Assembly: GCA_038521865.1 (NCBI GenBank)
Contig: JBCBKO010000001.1
Location: forward strand, 1,054,001-1,118,000
Direction: 5' to 3'
DNA length: 64,000 bases
Source of the DNA: CALBPI01 sp038521865
GTDB taxonomy: Bacteria; Pseudomonadota; Gammaproteobacteria; Steroidobacterales; Woeseiaceae
Numbering within the stretch: position 1 is the stretch's first letter; each line of letters opens with the position of its first letter. The notes under the pieces are model-generated. The model worked only from the letters and a program-made list of their open reading frames with translations, was not told where the DNA came from and did no database searches. This document shows, piece after piece, positions 18,261 to 27,340 of this stretch. Made by a program: the position numbers and the translations under genes.

Positions 18261-19091
18261 CTAGGAGAAGCAGTGTTCCGGAGCCGGATACGAGCGATCG
18301 CGAACCGATTCCACGTAGCGTGCGATCGCCTCGAGCGGAGAATCGGTGCCGGGTGTGTAGTTACGCACAAAACGCGGGGTTCTTCCGAGCGTGATCCCCA
18401 GGATGTCGTACAGCACGAGTATCTGCCCATCCACGTCCGGGCCCGCGCCGATACCGATGACCGGCACGTTCAGCGCCGCGGTTACTGCCGCACCGAGCTC
18501 ATTCGGTACGCACTCGAGCAACACGATATCGGCCCCTGAAGATTGCAGACGTTCTGCCGCACGGACCATTTCAGCCGCGCGATCGGGCTCCCGTCCCTGA
18601 ACTTTGAATCCACCGATTTTATGAACGCTCTGCGGTTTTAAACCGATGTGTGCACAAACCGGGATATCGTGACGCGCGAGATGCTCAACGATCTCGAACT
18701 GTCCTTCTCCGCCCTCGAGCTTGATCATCATGGCGCCGCCTTCCTGCATCAGACGCACCGCGTTCTCAAGCGCCTGCTCGGGCGAGGTGTAGCTCATAAA
18801 CGGCATATCGACCATCAGGAAGGCATGGTTCAGGCCTCGAGCGACAGTCTTGGCGTGATAGACCATGTGATCGACCGTCACCGGGACGGTGGTGTCGTGC
18901 CCCTGAATCACCATGCCAAGCGAATCGCCGACGAGTACGACGTCGACGCCAGCGCGGTCTACCAATTGCGCGAAACTTGCGTCGTAGGCGGTGATACAGG
19001 CGATTGGTGCTTTGTTGCCCTTCATCTTGCGCAATGTCGCCACGTTGACGGGCGGGCGATCCATATCGCGCTGTTCAAGTTGCGTATACAT
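18261..19091 (-). CDS. panB: 3-methyl-2-oxobutanoate hydroxymethyltransferase
   Basis: A 276-residue enzyme that makes ketopantoate from alpha-ketoisovalerate and methylene-THF. Family signatures ITAYDASFAQL, VGDSLGMVIQGHDTTVPVT, VKLEGGEG-like MIKLEGGEG and AHIGLKPQS are all present. The chosen ATG at 19091 has no Shine-Dalgarno; a TATTAT box ends 7 bp upstream. A second in-frame ATG nine codons in (MDRPPVNV) is the alternative. The link to folate (folK, two genes upstream) is chemically sensible because PanB uses a folate cofactor. Confidence 0.96.
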   Translation of the reverse strand: MYTQLEQRDMDRPPVNVATLRKMKGNKAPIACITAYDASFAQLVDRAGVDVVLVGDSLGMVIQGHDTTVPVTVDHMVYHAKTVARGLNHAFLMVDMPFMSYTSPEQALENAVRLMQEGGAMMIKLEGGEGQFEIVEHLARHDIPVCAHIGLKPQSVHKIGGFKVQGREPDRAAEMVRAAERLQSSGADIVLLECVPNELGAAVTAALNVPVIGIGAGPDVDGQILVLYDILGITLGRTPRFVRNYTPGTDSPLEAIARYVESVRDRSYPAPEHCFS

Positions 19092-19098
19092 GGCGCGG

Positions 19099-19104
19099 AT
19101 AATA
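19099..19104 (-). promoter_or_regulatory. Candidate -10 for panB, 7 bp from the ATG
   Basis: TATTAT on the minus strand, separated from the panB ATG by CCGCGCC. No convincing -35 is seen. One of a set of -10 hexamers in this window placed so close to a start codon that the mRNA would be nearly leaderless. Confidence 0.4.
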
Positions 19105-19114
19105 GCGCAAGCAA

Positions 19115-19774
19115 TCAGGCAATGTTGGCGGTTACGGGATTAAAAAAGCGCCGGCCACGCGGGATCGCGATGATCTCGTCCAACAGGGCCGCAAAGTCAC
19201 GATCGTTTTGCACAGGGTCGAAGGTGGCAGTGTTAACGATCAACAGAGGTGACTCGTCATAGGCATGGAAAAACCGAGCGTAGGCAGCCGTTACGCGCTC
19301 GAGAAAAGCCGCGTCCACCGAGCGCGCGAATGCCTCGCCACGAAGCGACAAGCGACCCTGCAGCGCGGGTACCGGTGCTTGCAGATAAATCACCAGGTCG
19401 GGTGACGGTGGATCAACGGCGACACTGTCACAGACTTGCGCGTAGAGCGCGGCCTCGGCGGTATCAAGCGTCAACTCAGCAAACAATCGATCGCGATCAA
19501 ATAGGAAGTCTGCGACGCGAGTACTGGCAAACAGACTGTCCTGCCTGAGCGCATCGAGCTGGCGTACCCGTTCGAACAGGAAAAACAACTGCGCCGGTAA
19601 GGCGTTTCCCGGGATACCTTGGTAGTAGCGTTCCAGGAATGGATTCGCTGCTCGCTCTTCGAGCACAGCTTCCGCATCCATAGCGCTCGCAAGACGGCTA
19701 GCAAGCGCTGTCTTCCCGACCCCGACAGGCCCTTCGACCACAATCAGGCGCGGCATCTCAGACCCGCTGATCAT
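19115..19774 (-). CDS. Deoxynucleoside kinase (dAK/dGK family)
   Basis: A 219-residue salvage kinase that phosphorylates a deoxynucleoside at the 5' position. The P-loop EGPVGVGKT is at residues 14-22, with LEERAANPFLERYY, FFLFERVRQLDALR and VADFLFDRDRLFA in the family order and a YLQAPVPALQGRLSLRG segment near the lid. The ATG at 19774 overlaps the folK stop (ATGA); a start at the seventh codon (MPRLIVVEG) fits the family N-terminus equally well. Such kinases are best known from Firmicutes and animals, but this one sits inside a folK-panBC operon. Base specificity cannot be decided from sequence. Confidence 0.85.
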   Translation of the reverse strand: MISGSEMPRLIVVEGPVGVGKTALASRLASAMDAEAVLEERAANPFLERYYQGIPGNALPAQLFFLFERVRQLDALRQDSLFASTRVADFLFDRDRLFAELTLDTAEAALYAQVCDSVAVDPPSPDLVIYLQAPVPALQGRLSLRGEAFARSVDAAFLERVTAAYARFFHAYDESPLLIVNTATFDPVQNDRDFAALLDEIIAIPRGRRFFNPVTANIA

Positions 19775-20295
19775 GTGTTCTCATCCGTTGCCACCAACCA
19801 ATCGGATACACCTGTGCTGTCGATGGAAGCGGCATGCCATGCCACCGTTCGCCCATCATGCAATACCAGTTTCGGGGCAACGTCGGCCCACGGAATCAAT
19901 ACAAACGCGCGCTCGAGAATACGTGGGTGCGGCAAGGTGAGCGCATCGTCTTGCATGGCAACGCCCGGCACGTGCAACAAATCCAAATCAATAACACGCG
20001 GTCCCCATCGGTCCCCGTCACGCACTCGGCCCATTGCCTGCTCAATCGATTGCAACGCGGCGAGCAATCCTGATGCGCCCAGGGTCGTCATCAGCGCAAC
20101 CACAGCGTTGCAATAATCGGGCTGGTCGTTGGGACCCACCGGCGCTGTACGGTATTTGGCGGAAGTCGCGAATACTCGTACTGTATCGATTTCGCGAAGT
20201 TGCGTAATCGCCTCGTCAACCTGATCCGAAGGTGCCTTCAGATTGGCGCCAACTCCGACGTATGCACTGGTCCAAATGTCGCCGGCCTCGACCAT
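19771..20295 (-). CDS. folK: 6-hydroxymethyl-7,8-dihydropterin pyrophosphokinase
   Basis: A 174-residue folate enzyme that transfers pyrophosphate from ATP to the pterin. YVGVGANLKAP at the start, SAKYRTAPVG, and the HPPK signature RDGDRWGPRVIDLDLL are clear, followed by LPHPRILERAFVLIPWADVAP. I place the start at the ATG at 20295, just after the pcnB stop (TGAGATG); the frame is open far upstream inside pcnB, with an alternative ATG at 20316. Coupled to pcnB upstream and to the deoxynucleoside kinase downstream. Confidence 0.95.
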   Translation of the reverse strand: MVEAGDIWTSAYVGVGANLKAPSDQVDEAITQLREIDTVRVFATSAKYRTAPVGPNDQPDYCNAVVALMTTLGASGLLAALQSIEQAMGRVRDGDRWGPRVIDLDLLHVPGVAMQDDALTLPHPRILERAFVLIPWADVAPKLVLHDGRTVAWHAASIDSTGVSDWLVATDENT

Positions 20296-20296
20296 C

Positions 20297-21649
20297 TCAA
20301 TCGGCAGAGTCGCCATCTCCAGACGGCTTGCGACGACGCCGACGGCGCCTCTTGCGTGGCGCCTTGGTACTTGTGGTGTCGTGCCGCATTCCAAAAGACT
20401 TCTCACGCGCGGCACGATCCTGCTCTTGAACATCCGTCCAGAACTTCGCGATCTCCTCGTCCACCTCACCGATCTCAGTACGCAGGAGCATGAAGTCATA
20501 GGCAGCTCTGAATCTGCGGTGTTCCAGAAAGCCCATAGAGCGTCCGCCACGCATGCGCTGGAAACGGGGCTGTAACGTCAGCATCTCGCGCAGGGGCACC
20601 GTAAAGCGTCGTGGGATTGCGATGATCGACTGCTGGCGGGCGAGACACTCGAATGTCGCCTGACCCAGTGCCTGCGTCGGCGTCATGCCATCGTCCTCTT
20701 GCAAGGCGCGGGCACGAGCCTTGATTGGCCACCACAGGAACACCGCAATCAAAAACATCGGCGTGACGGGGCGATTCTCGGCAACCCGCTTATCGGTGTT
20801 GTCGAGCGCCATCTGAATGAAGCGCTCGAACTTGTCACCATCAGGCGCGGACAGTCCTTTGGAGGCATCGGGAAACAACACCCGGAACACCGAATGTTGG
20901 CGCAAGGCTCGATAACTCTTACTGGCAAACCCTGCCTGAAACATTTTGAGAAATTCGTCGAACAGCCTTGCGGCAGGCACGTCCTTAAGTAGGCCCCGAT
21001 GCTCTGCCATGGCTTTCCGTAAAGGCTCATCCGGTTCGAAATCGAGCTTGGCACTGAAGCGAACCGCACGCAGCGTGCGCACTGGGTCCTCACGCAAACG
21101 GGTTTCGGGATCGCCGATCAGACTAAGTCGGGACCTCTTGATATCGGCAACGCCGCCGACATAGTCCCAGACTGAGAAATCGGCAATGTTGTAGTAGAGC
21201 GCGTTGACGGTGAAATCGCGTCGCCACACGTCATCATCGATGGCACCGTAGGCATTGTCACGGAGCAATCGGCCTTTGTCATCGGATTCGGTTGTGCCCT
21301 CCTGCGTATCCCGAGCGTCCGCCCGAAACGTGGCAACTTCGATGATTTCGCGGCCAAATCGAACGTGGACCAAACGAAATCGACGGCCGATGATTCGTGA
21401 GCTTCTGAACAAGGCACGAATCGTCTCGGGCTCGGCATCGGTCGCAATGTCAAAGTCTTTCGGCCGACCACCGAGCAAAAGATCGCGCACAGCCCCACCG
21501 ACGAGGAACGCCTGGTGTCCGGCCTCATGCAATTGATAGAGCACCTTAAGCGCTGCTCTCGATATGTGTTTACGCGAAATCGTGTGTTCCGGCCTTGGAA
21601 TTATGGTCGGAGAGGTGCGCGTCGCAACCGGTTCGGTCAACTCTGTCAA
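20297..21649 (-). CDS. pcnB: Poly(A) polymerase I
   Basis: A 450-residue nucleotidyltransferase that adds 3' A-tails and so speeds RNA decay. The head domain has HQAFLVGGAVRDLLLGGRPKDFDIATDA with the DxD metal site, then VDDVWRRDFTVNALYYNIAD and RLREDPVRTLRAVRF. The C-terminus ends in a basic stretch (KAPRKRRRRRRRKPSGDG) typical of PcnB and absent from CCA enzymes, which supports PcnB over a tRNA CCA-adding enzyme. The start is a TTG at 21649 close behind an AAGG; a TATAGT box lies about 27 bp upstream. First gene of the pcnB-folK-dNK-panBC run. Confidence 0.95.
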   Translation of the reverse strand: MTELTEPVATRTSPTIIPRPEHTISRKHISRAALKVLYQLHEAGHQAFLVGGAVRDLLLGGRPKDFDIATDAEPETIRALFRSSRIIGRRFRLVHVRFGREIIEVATFRADARDTQEGTTESDDKGRLLRDNAYGAIDDDVWRRDFTVNALYYNIADFSVWDYVGGVADIKRSRLSLIGDPETRLREDPVRTLRAVRFSAKLDFEPDEPLRKAMAEHRGLLKDVPAARLFDEFLKMFQAGFASKSYRALRQHSVFRVLFPDASKGLSAPDGDKFERFIQMALDNTDKRVAENRPVTPMFLIAVFLWWPIKARARALQEDDGMTPTQALGQATFECLARQQSIIAIPRRFTVPLREMLTLQPRFQRMRGGRSMGFLEHRRFRAAYDFMLLRTEIGEVDEEIAKFWTDVQEQDRAAREKSFGMRHDTTSTKAPRKRRRRRRRKPSGDGDSAD

Positions 21650-21696
21650 CCTTGGCTATTTCGTAGAGTTGTTTGAACTATAACAGACCTCGACCG

Positions 21697-22299
21697 CTAT
21701 CCTCCCTGCGGGAGGTTCTGCTCGCATCGAGCCAGCCAGGACTGGATCAGCGGATAGTCCTGCAGGTCGAACCCACCCTCGTGCGCTACACTGGTGTACG
21801 CGTAGAGGGCCACATCGGCCACCGTCATTTGGTCTCCCGCTATGAACGCAGATTCCCGGAGCGCTTTGACCATCACGTTGAGCGCTGCATGGCCGCCCGC
21901 CTCTCGAGCCATGTAGTCGTCATAACGTTCATTCGGCCAATCCAGATACTGTCGTATGAAGCGCCGGACAGCGATATAAGGCTCGTGGCTGTATTGTTCA
22001 AAAAACATCCACTGCAGAACCTGGGCGCGCTCGAAAGCATCCTCAGGGATCCAGTCGGTCGTTTCACAGAAGTACCAGAGGATGGCATTGGACTCACAAA
22101 GCACGCGCCCATCCGCGAGGCGCACGGTCGGCACCTTGCCATTCTGGTTCAATCGTAGAAAATCAGGATCTCGCGTTTCGCCGGCCATGATGTCGACCTC
22201 ACGCCAGTCATACGCAACGTCGGCTTTCTTCAAGGCCCATACAACCTTAAGACAGTTTCCCGAACGTTGATCACCATAAACCACAACCGAGGTATCCAA
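21697..22299 (-). CDS. Glutathione S-transferase family protein
   Basis: About 200 residues. The thioredoxin-like N-terminal domain (VVVYGDQRSGNCLKV, then GKVPTVRLADGRVLCESNAIL with the cis-Pro and ESxAI glutathione-binding motif) is followed by an all-helical C-terminal domain (QMTVADVALYAYTSVAHEGGF). I choose a TTG at 22299 because GGGGAG precedes it at good spacing and a TAGACT -10-like box (22332-22337) lies about 33 bp upstream; an ATG at 22341 would lie on or before that box. Substrate unknown. Divergent from the RDD gene. Confidence 0.85.
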   Translation of the reverse strand: MDTSVVVYGDQRSGNCLKVVWALKKADVAYDWREVDIMAGETRDPDFLRLNQNGKVPTVRLADGRVLCESNAILWYFCETTDWIPEDAFERAQVLQWMFFEQYSHEPYIAVRRFIRQYLDWPNERYDDYMAREAGGHAALNVMVKALRESAFIAGDQMTVADVALYAYTSVAHEGGFDLQDYPLIQSWLARCEQNLPQGG

Positions 22300-22384
22300 C
22301 TGACGCTCTCCCCGCCGTGTTGAGTAGCGAAAGTCTAGCATCCACCTCGGCAATTTCGCCCTGCTAACCGAGAAGTCCGAAACC

Positions 22385-22837
22385 TTGAATACTCCGCCCG
22401 ATTCCGCCTTGAAACCTACCTTACTGCGACGCACCAGCGCGCTCGTCTACGATCTGCTCGGCGTGCTCGCCGTTTGCCTACTTGCGGGCTTTCCGCCGGT
22501 TCTAATCAATGGCGGCGCCATCACAACCGATGACGGGATCGCCTACGTTATCTACCTGGCCTACAACCTTGCGCTCGCCGTCGGCTATTTCGCCGTCTCG
22601 TGGCGCCTGAAGCATTGCACTCTCGGTATGAAAGCGTGGCGACTGGAGCTCGTCAGCGCGGATGGATCACCGTTCACTTGGCCGCAACTGATCACACGCG
22701 CGCTCATCGGCATCCTCGCCTGGGTACCCGCTGGCGCCGGCATCTGGTGGCAGTACCTGGATGCCGAAGGTCGCACCTGGCACGACCGCGTTTCCGCAAC
22801 TCGTATGGTCGTTCTCAAGAAACGGAAAAAGACCTGA
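22385..22837 (+). CDS. RDD-family membrane protein
   Basis: A 150-residue inner-membrane protein with three hydrophobic segments (about residues 22-42, 55-72 and 108-125). The RDD signature is visible as RRTSALVYDLLGV near the start, with GMKAWRLELVSADG and TWHDRVSATRMVV near the end. Function of the family is not settled; some members are linked to ion transport. The start is a TTG at 22385. It converges on lptG with only 5 bp between, a common neighbour in Gammaproteobacteria. Confidence 0.85.
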   Translation: MNTPPDSALKPTLLRRTSALVYDLLGVLAVCLLAGFPPVLINGGAITTDDGIAYVIYLAYNLALAVGYFAVSWRLKHCTLGMKAWRLELVSADGSPFTWPQLITRALIGILAWVPAGAGIWWQYLDAEGRTWHDRVSATRMVVLKKRKKT

Positions 22838-22842
22838 CACGG

Positions 22843-23907
22843 TCAGCGAATACGTCGCACCGAAATGATGGTTGCTACGAACAGCAGCAATGCTGGAGCA
22901 AGCCCTACGAGTGCAGGATTCAATGCGTAGACCTGACCGCTGCTGGACAGGGTGCGACTTACAAGAAAGTACGCAAGTCCGATAAGCACGCCGAGCAGCA
23001 ATCGCGCACCGGCGCCACTGCGTCGCAGGGACCCAAAGACAAAACCAAGCGCGAGCACCGGCATCAGCACCACAGCAATCGCGTCGCCGACTCTTCGCCA
23101 CAGCTCGGTTGCGTAAGAACGGTTGTCCAATTCGTTGTTGTCCAGATAAGACAGGTACGCGAGCAAACCGGTGATTGACAGGCTGCGCGGCCGCAAAGCC
23201 GCGATGCCCAGTAGCTCGGCGTCTACGTTGAATCTCTGCAGACGTTGATCCTCCGCCTCCGCCTCAACCGCATACCCATCGAAGCGAGTTTCCGCGTAGT
23301 TTTGCAAGACCCAGCCCTCTTCGCCCGACAGCTCCGCTTGGGTAGCGCGCCCGACCGCCTGCAATCCATCGCGGCTGTTCAGCTCGAAAACGAACACGCC
23401 ACCAAATCGCAGCTGACCGTCATTCGACTCGACGTTGAAGATCGTATCGCCATCACGAACCCAAGTGTTCTGAGTGCCGGTCAGCTCCGAATCGCTGCGC
23501 GCTGCCGAGCGGTATTTGCGCGCAAACTGATCCATTGGGGGCGCGAGATACTCGGCAATCACCGCGCTGCCAATGGACAGCACAAGACCTGTGGCGACGA
23601 CTGCGCCAGCCAAACGCCACGCGGAGATTCCCGCAGCTCGCATTGCGATCAATTCACTATTACCCGCGAGCGCCCCAAGGCCGAGCAATGCGCCGAGCAG
23701 ACTCGCGACAGGCATCATATCGACGCCGAGTAGCGGCATTCTCAAGGTCGTGTAGAGCAATGCACCGAGCGTGGTGTAGGTTCCGGTGCCGGTATCGTCC
23801 ATCTGGCCTACGAACTCAATGAATCCAGCCAGTGCCAGCAACACCAGTAACGTAAGACCGGTGCCGCCGACGACGGTGCGCATCAAATACCCTGCGATCA
23901 GCCTCAT
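22843..23907 (-). CDS. lptG: LPS export ABC transporter permease LptG
   Basis: A 354-residue YjgP/YjgQ-family permease. With LptF and LptB it extracts LPS from the inner membrane and pushes it up the LptCAD bridge. It has three hydrophobic segments in the first 110 residues, a large periplasmic beta-jellyroll domain (about 130-255), then three more helices. The ATG at 23907 overlaps the lptF stop (ATGA); the frame extends upstream inside lptF but without membrane-protein character. Confidence 0.96.
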   Translation of the reverse strand: MRLIAGYLMRTVVGGTGLTLLVLLALAGFIEFVGQMDDTGTGTYTTLGALLYTTLRMPLLGVDMMPVASLLGALLGLGALAGNSELIAMRAAGISAWRLAGAVVATGLVLSIGSAVIAEYLAPPMDQFARKYRSAARSDSELTGTQNTWVRDGDTIFNVESNDGQLRFGGVFVFELNSRDGLQAVGRATQAELSGEEGWVLQNYAETRFDGYAVEAEAEDQRLQRFNVDAELLGIAALRPRSLSITGLLAYLSYLDNNELDNRSYATELWRRVGDAIAVVLMPVLALGFVFGSLRRSGAGARLLLGVLIGLAYFLVSRTLSSSGQVYALNPALVGLAPALLLFVATIISVRRIR

Positions 23908-24995
23908 CCGGTACGCCGCCTTGCAAGAAATTTGAACCAACCGTACTGCATTCCCAGAAGCACGAGCCCCACACCGAGCATCAACGCATGTACGAACCAC
24001 ATGCCGACTTCGCGAGGCACAGTGTCGCGCTCAACCCAGACTTTCGCAGCTCCCATGAGGTTGAAGTAGATGATGAACACAAGCACACCGACGGCGAGCT
24101 TTCCATAGCGACCTTGCCGCGGCTGACTGCGCGATAGGGGGACGGCAAGTAACGCGAGCACCAGTGTCGCGATCGGAATACTGAGCCGCCACTGTAGCTC
24201 GGCCCGCGACAGCGTGTCGGTACTCTCGATCAGGACCGCCAGCGATTGCGCCTCAGGCTCAAGCTCCAACGCCTCCGGCTCGGGCAGCGCAAACGGCACG
24301 CCATACTCGCCGAACGCAATGACCTCGAATGCCCGCTCACCCGGACGCCCCAAATACCGACGACCGTCATTCAAAACGATGATGCGCGAATCGGTAGACT
24401 CGGCCTGTCGCTGCGTGCCGGAGCGCGCGACGACCACCTCCACCAACTCACCCTCGCGCCGTTGAAGAAACACATCGCTCAACACGCCTGCAGCGTCAAC
24501 ATCGCTGGCGAAAATCACACCGGCACCACCCTCAAAAGTTACGAAGCGACCGGGCTCCAGGGCAGTCAGGTCGAGCTCGCGTTCAGTCTGCGCACCGATC
24601 ACTTCGATGCGCCGCAGTGATTCTGGCGCCACCACAAGTGCGAGCCATGCGACGAGGGCGGCCAGTGGCAGCGCAAGCCACATCAGCGGCCTAAGGATGC
24701 CTGCAGGTCCAATCCGACAGGCGAGCATCGCGGGTAATTCACTGTCGCTATACAGTCGTGCGAGCGACAACATGATCGCCAGAAACAGGCCAAAGGGGAT
24801 AATGATGGTGAGGTATTGCAACGCCGTGAGACCAATCACGTCGAAGACCGCATCTTTCGCCACCTTGTCCTTCGCCGCATCGCCGAGCACCCGCGCCACT
24901 TGGTTGGCAAGAAGAATCAGCAGCAAAACGCCCGAAACACTCACCCAGGTCTGAGCGGTTTCGCGGAAGATGTATCGATCCAGAATACGCAGCAT
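23904..24995 (-). CDS. lptF: LPS export ABC transporter permease LptF
   Basis: A 363-residue partner of LptG with the same six-helix plus periplasmic jellyroll design; it starts with MLRILDRYIFRETAQTW, the typical LptF beginning. The ATG at 24995 is chosen on this basis; the frame extends 51 codons further into the pepA leader. lptFG are divergent from pepA, as in E. coli, with about 100 bp between start codons holding both promoters (TATGAT near 25000 reading toward pepA). Confidence 0.96.
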   Translation of the reverse strand: MLRILDRYIFRETAQTWVSVSGVLLLILLANQVARVLGDAAKDKVAKDAVFDVIGLTALQYLTIIIPFGLFLAIMLSLARLYSDSELPAMLACRIGPAGILRPLMWLALPLAALVAWLALVVAPESLRRIEVIGAQTERELDLTALEPGRFVTFEGGAGVIFASDVDAAGVLSDVFLQRREGELVEVVVARSGTQRQAESTDSRIIVLNDGRRYLGRPGERAFEVIAFGEYGVPFALPEPEALELEPEAQSLAVLIESTDTLSRAELQWRLSIPIATLVLALLAVPLSRSQPRQGRYGKLAVGVLVFIIYFNLMGAAKVWVERDTVPREVGMWFVHALMLGVGLVLLGMQYGWFKFLARRRTG

Positions 24996-25092
24996 AGTAT
25001 GATGCACGGCGCCTTGGCGGCGAGGGGGTGATGCGATGGTATCAGGAGCCGGCCGAAGGCGCCCACCGAGCGATCTGCAGGAGCACACAGCC

Positions 25093-26583
25093 ATGAAGTT
25101 TTTCGCCACCTCGGCTAGTGCAGCGAAGCGCAGCACCGATTGCGTCATTGTCGGTGTCTACGACAAGAAGGAACTCAGCGACGCGGCCGGCGTTATCGAC
25201 ACAGCGTCCCGCGGCGCAATCAGTAAGCTGATCGAACAAGGCGACATCAGCAGCAAGCTGGGCGCGACCGCCCTCCTGAACGATCTTAAGGGCGTGAAAT
25301 CGCCACGTGTTGTCGTCGTCGGCCTCGGTAAGGCATCGGCTTTCGACCGACGCGCATATCACAAGGCGGTCAGCGCGGCGTTGCGCCAGATTGATTTACC
25401 GAAGATCACGAACGCGGTCTGCTATCTGTCTGCCGAAGATGTAGTCGGTTGTGATAATTACTATTGTGGGCGTCTTGCTGCACAGGCGCTGGGTGAGCAC
25501 AACTACCGTTTCAATGACTTCAAGAGCAAAGGGAAACGCCCGCCGAGCAAGCTCAAAAAACTCGGACTTGGAGCAAAAGGTCGAGCCGATCATGCGTCGC
25601 TGGAGCTTGGGGCTGCCCATGGCGCCGGTATCGCAGAAGGTATGCAACTGACGCGCGATCTTGGCAACACGCCAGCGAACGTCTGCCACCCCACCTATCT
25701 TGCCGAAACCGCGCGTGAACTCGCGACCCAACACACCAAACTGACCGTAAAAGTCCTCGAGGAAGCGCAGATGCGCCGGCTCGGCATGAATTCACTGCTG
25801 TCGGTTGGCCATGGTTCCGAGCAACCGTCGAAGCTGATTCAGATGGATTATCGCGGGGGCAAGAAAGGCGAAGCGCCGATCGTACTCGTCGGCAAGGGCA
25901 TCACCTTCGACACCGGCGGCATCTCGTTAAAGCCAGGTCCGATGATGGACGAGATGAAGTACGACATGGGCGGTGCGGCCGCCGTCATGGGAGCCATGGC
26001 TGCCACGGTCGCATTGAAACTTCCGATCAACCTGGTCGTCGTTGTGCCAAGCGCAGAAAACATGCCGAGCGGTCGAGCCACCCGTCCGGGTGATGTTGTG
26101 ACCAGCATGTCGGGGCAGACCATCGAAATCCTGAACACCGATGCGGAAGGCCGTTTGATCCTGTGCGATGCATTGACGTATTCAAAGCGTTTCAAGCCAG
26201 CGGCCATCGTCGACGTCGCCACCCTGACCGGGGCTTGTGTCATCGCGCTGGGGCACCACCGCTCGGGACTGATGAGCCACCACGACGATCTCGCAGACGA
26301 GCTACTCGATGCCGGTGAGCGCGCTGTGGATCGTGCCTGGCGCTTACCGCTGGATTCCGAGTACACCGATCAGTTGAAGAGCAACTTCGCAGATTTCGCC
26401 AACATCGGCGGTCGCGAGGGCGGTGCCATCACAGCCGGAGCGTTTCTGTCGCAGTTCGCTAGCGAGATGCGCTGGGCGCACCTTGATATCGCCGGTACTG
26501 CGTGGCGCGGTGGTGCGCGCAAAGGGTCTACCGGCCGACCGGTCCCATTGCTAGTCGACTATCTACTCCAGCACACGCATTAG
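25093..26583 (+). CDS. pepA: Cytosol (leucyl) aminopeptidase PepA
   Basis: A 496-residue two-metal aminopeptidase; in E. coli it is also a DNA-bending protein in XerCD recombination and carAB control. The catalytic segments GKGITFDTGGISLKP (metal Lys and Asp) and NTDAEGRL (about residues 349-356) are intact. The ATG at 25093 follows CAGGAG; an ATG 19 codons upstream is less likely as it adds a non-family leader. First gene of pepA-holC-small ORF-valS. Confidence 0.97.
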   Translation: MKFFATSASAAKRSTDCVIVGVYDKKELSDAAGVIDTASRGAISKLIEQGDISSKLGATALLNDLKGVKSPRVVVVGLGKASAFDRRAYHKAVSAALRQIDLPKITNAVCYLSAEDVVGCDNYYCGRLAAQALGEHNYRFNDFKSKGKRPPSKLKKLGLGAKGRADHASLELGAAHGAGIAEGMQLTRDLGNTPANVCHPTYLAETARELATQHTKLTVKVLEEAQMRRLGMNSLLSVGHGSEQPSKLIQMDYRGGKKGEAPIVLVGKGITFDTGGISLKPGPMMDEMKYDMGGAAAVMGAMAATVALKLPINLVVVVPSAENMPSGRATRPGDVVTSMSGQTIEILNTDAEGRLILCDALTYSKRFKPAAIVDVATLTGACVIALGHHRSGLMSHHDDLADELLDAGERAVDRAWRLPLDSEYTDQLKSNFADFANIGGREGGAITAGAFLSQFASEMRWAHLDIAGTAWRGGARKGSTGRPVPLLVDYLLQHTH

Positions 26584-26589
26584 GCGACG

Positions 26590-27009
26590 ATGTCGCGCGT
26601 CGATTTCTATATCTTGTCGCAGGCCGGAGCGGACGCTTGTGCGCAGTTCTCCTGCCGACTGACCAGCAAGGCGGTGACACTCGATCACACGGTCCACATC
26701 CGCACTGACGATGGTGCGGATGCAAAAAACCTTGATGAGCTGTTGTGGACCTTCCAGGACGAGAGCTTCCTCCCGCACGAGCTGTGGAACGGCACAACAC
26801 GAGAGGCACCGGTCACTATCGCCGAGGCTGCCGCGCAGCCGCCGGCAGATGCCGAAGTGATCATCAATCTTGCTGATTCGCCCGCGCCCACCGGATCGTG
26901 GCGAATTGCGGAGATCGTCGGCGCCGATGAGCCCGCGCGATCAGCCGGGAGAAGCCGGTTCGCACACTATCGAGATGCAGGGCTCGAAATCGACACGCAC
27001 AAACTCTAG
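26590..27009 (+). CDS. holC: DNA polymerase III chi subunit
   Basis: A 139-residue clamp-loader accessory protein that links the replicase to SSB. It begins VDFYILSQ, then ACQFSCRLTSKA-like ACAQFSCRLTSKAV and LDELLWTFQDESFLPHE, the usual chi pattern, and has ADAEVIINLAD in the second half. Found 6 bp after pepA and before valS, the conserved gammaproteobacterial position. The sequence is more divergent than the flanking genes, as normal for chi. Confidence 0.93.
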   Translation: MSRVDFYILSQAGADACAQFSCRLTSKAVTLDHTVHIRTDDGADAKNLDELLWTFQDESFLPHELWNGTTREAPVTIAEAAAQPPADAEVIINLADSPAPTGSWRIAEIVGADEPARSAGRSRFAHYRDAGLEIDTHKL

Positions 27010-27013
27010 CGCT

Positions 27014-27307
27014 ATGTCCGACGACGATATTCCAGTACTCACTAAAGTTGTTCGCCGAGAACGCAGAGCGCATCTGCCGCTCACCGAAGGACTCAGAACC
27101 GATATTGCCGGGCGGATCAGCGCACGCGTTGAGGAGCTGCTGGATGCCGTCATAGACAACGCAGCCGATCGGCTCCGCGGTCAGCTGCGCGAAGAAACCA
27201 AGGCCGGACTCGCTATTCTGATCGAGCAAGCGATCGAAGACGAAGTGCGCCGGCGCCGTGAGAACCCCGAAGACGAACTCGAAGGTTCAACAACCCCCGA
27301 TCCCTAG
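27014..27307 (+). CDS. Small conserved-position protein between holC and valS
   Basis: A 97-residue soluble protein with no recognised domain. The middle is a charged amphipathic helix (DIAGRISARVEELLDAVIDNAADRLRGQL and onward to EDEVRRRREN), and the tail is acidic and Pro/Thr rich. It starts at an ATG 4 bp after the holC stop and ends 33 bp before valS, so it is probably cotranscribed with both. The position suggests a link to replication or is simply hitch-hiking; I do not assign a function. Codon use resembles its neighbours. Confidence 0.7.
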   Translation: MSDDDIPVLTKVVRRERRAHLPLTEGLRTDIAGRISARVEELLDAVIDNAADRLRGQLREETKAGLAILIEQAIEDEVRRRRENPEDELEGSTTPDP

Positions 27308-27327
27308 CCGCAGAAGCGAGCAGCGAA

Positions 27328-27333
27328 TACACT
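27328..27333 (+). promoter_or_regulatory. Candidate -10 for valS, 7 bp from the ATG
   Basis: TACACT followed by CGCGCAC and the valS ATG. No Shine-Dalgarno lies in the gap and no clear -35 upstream. valS may also be read from the pepA promoter. Confidence 0.35.
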
Positions 27334-27340
27334 CGCGCAC

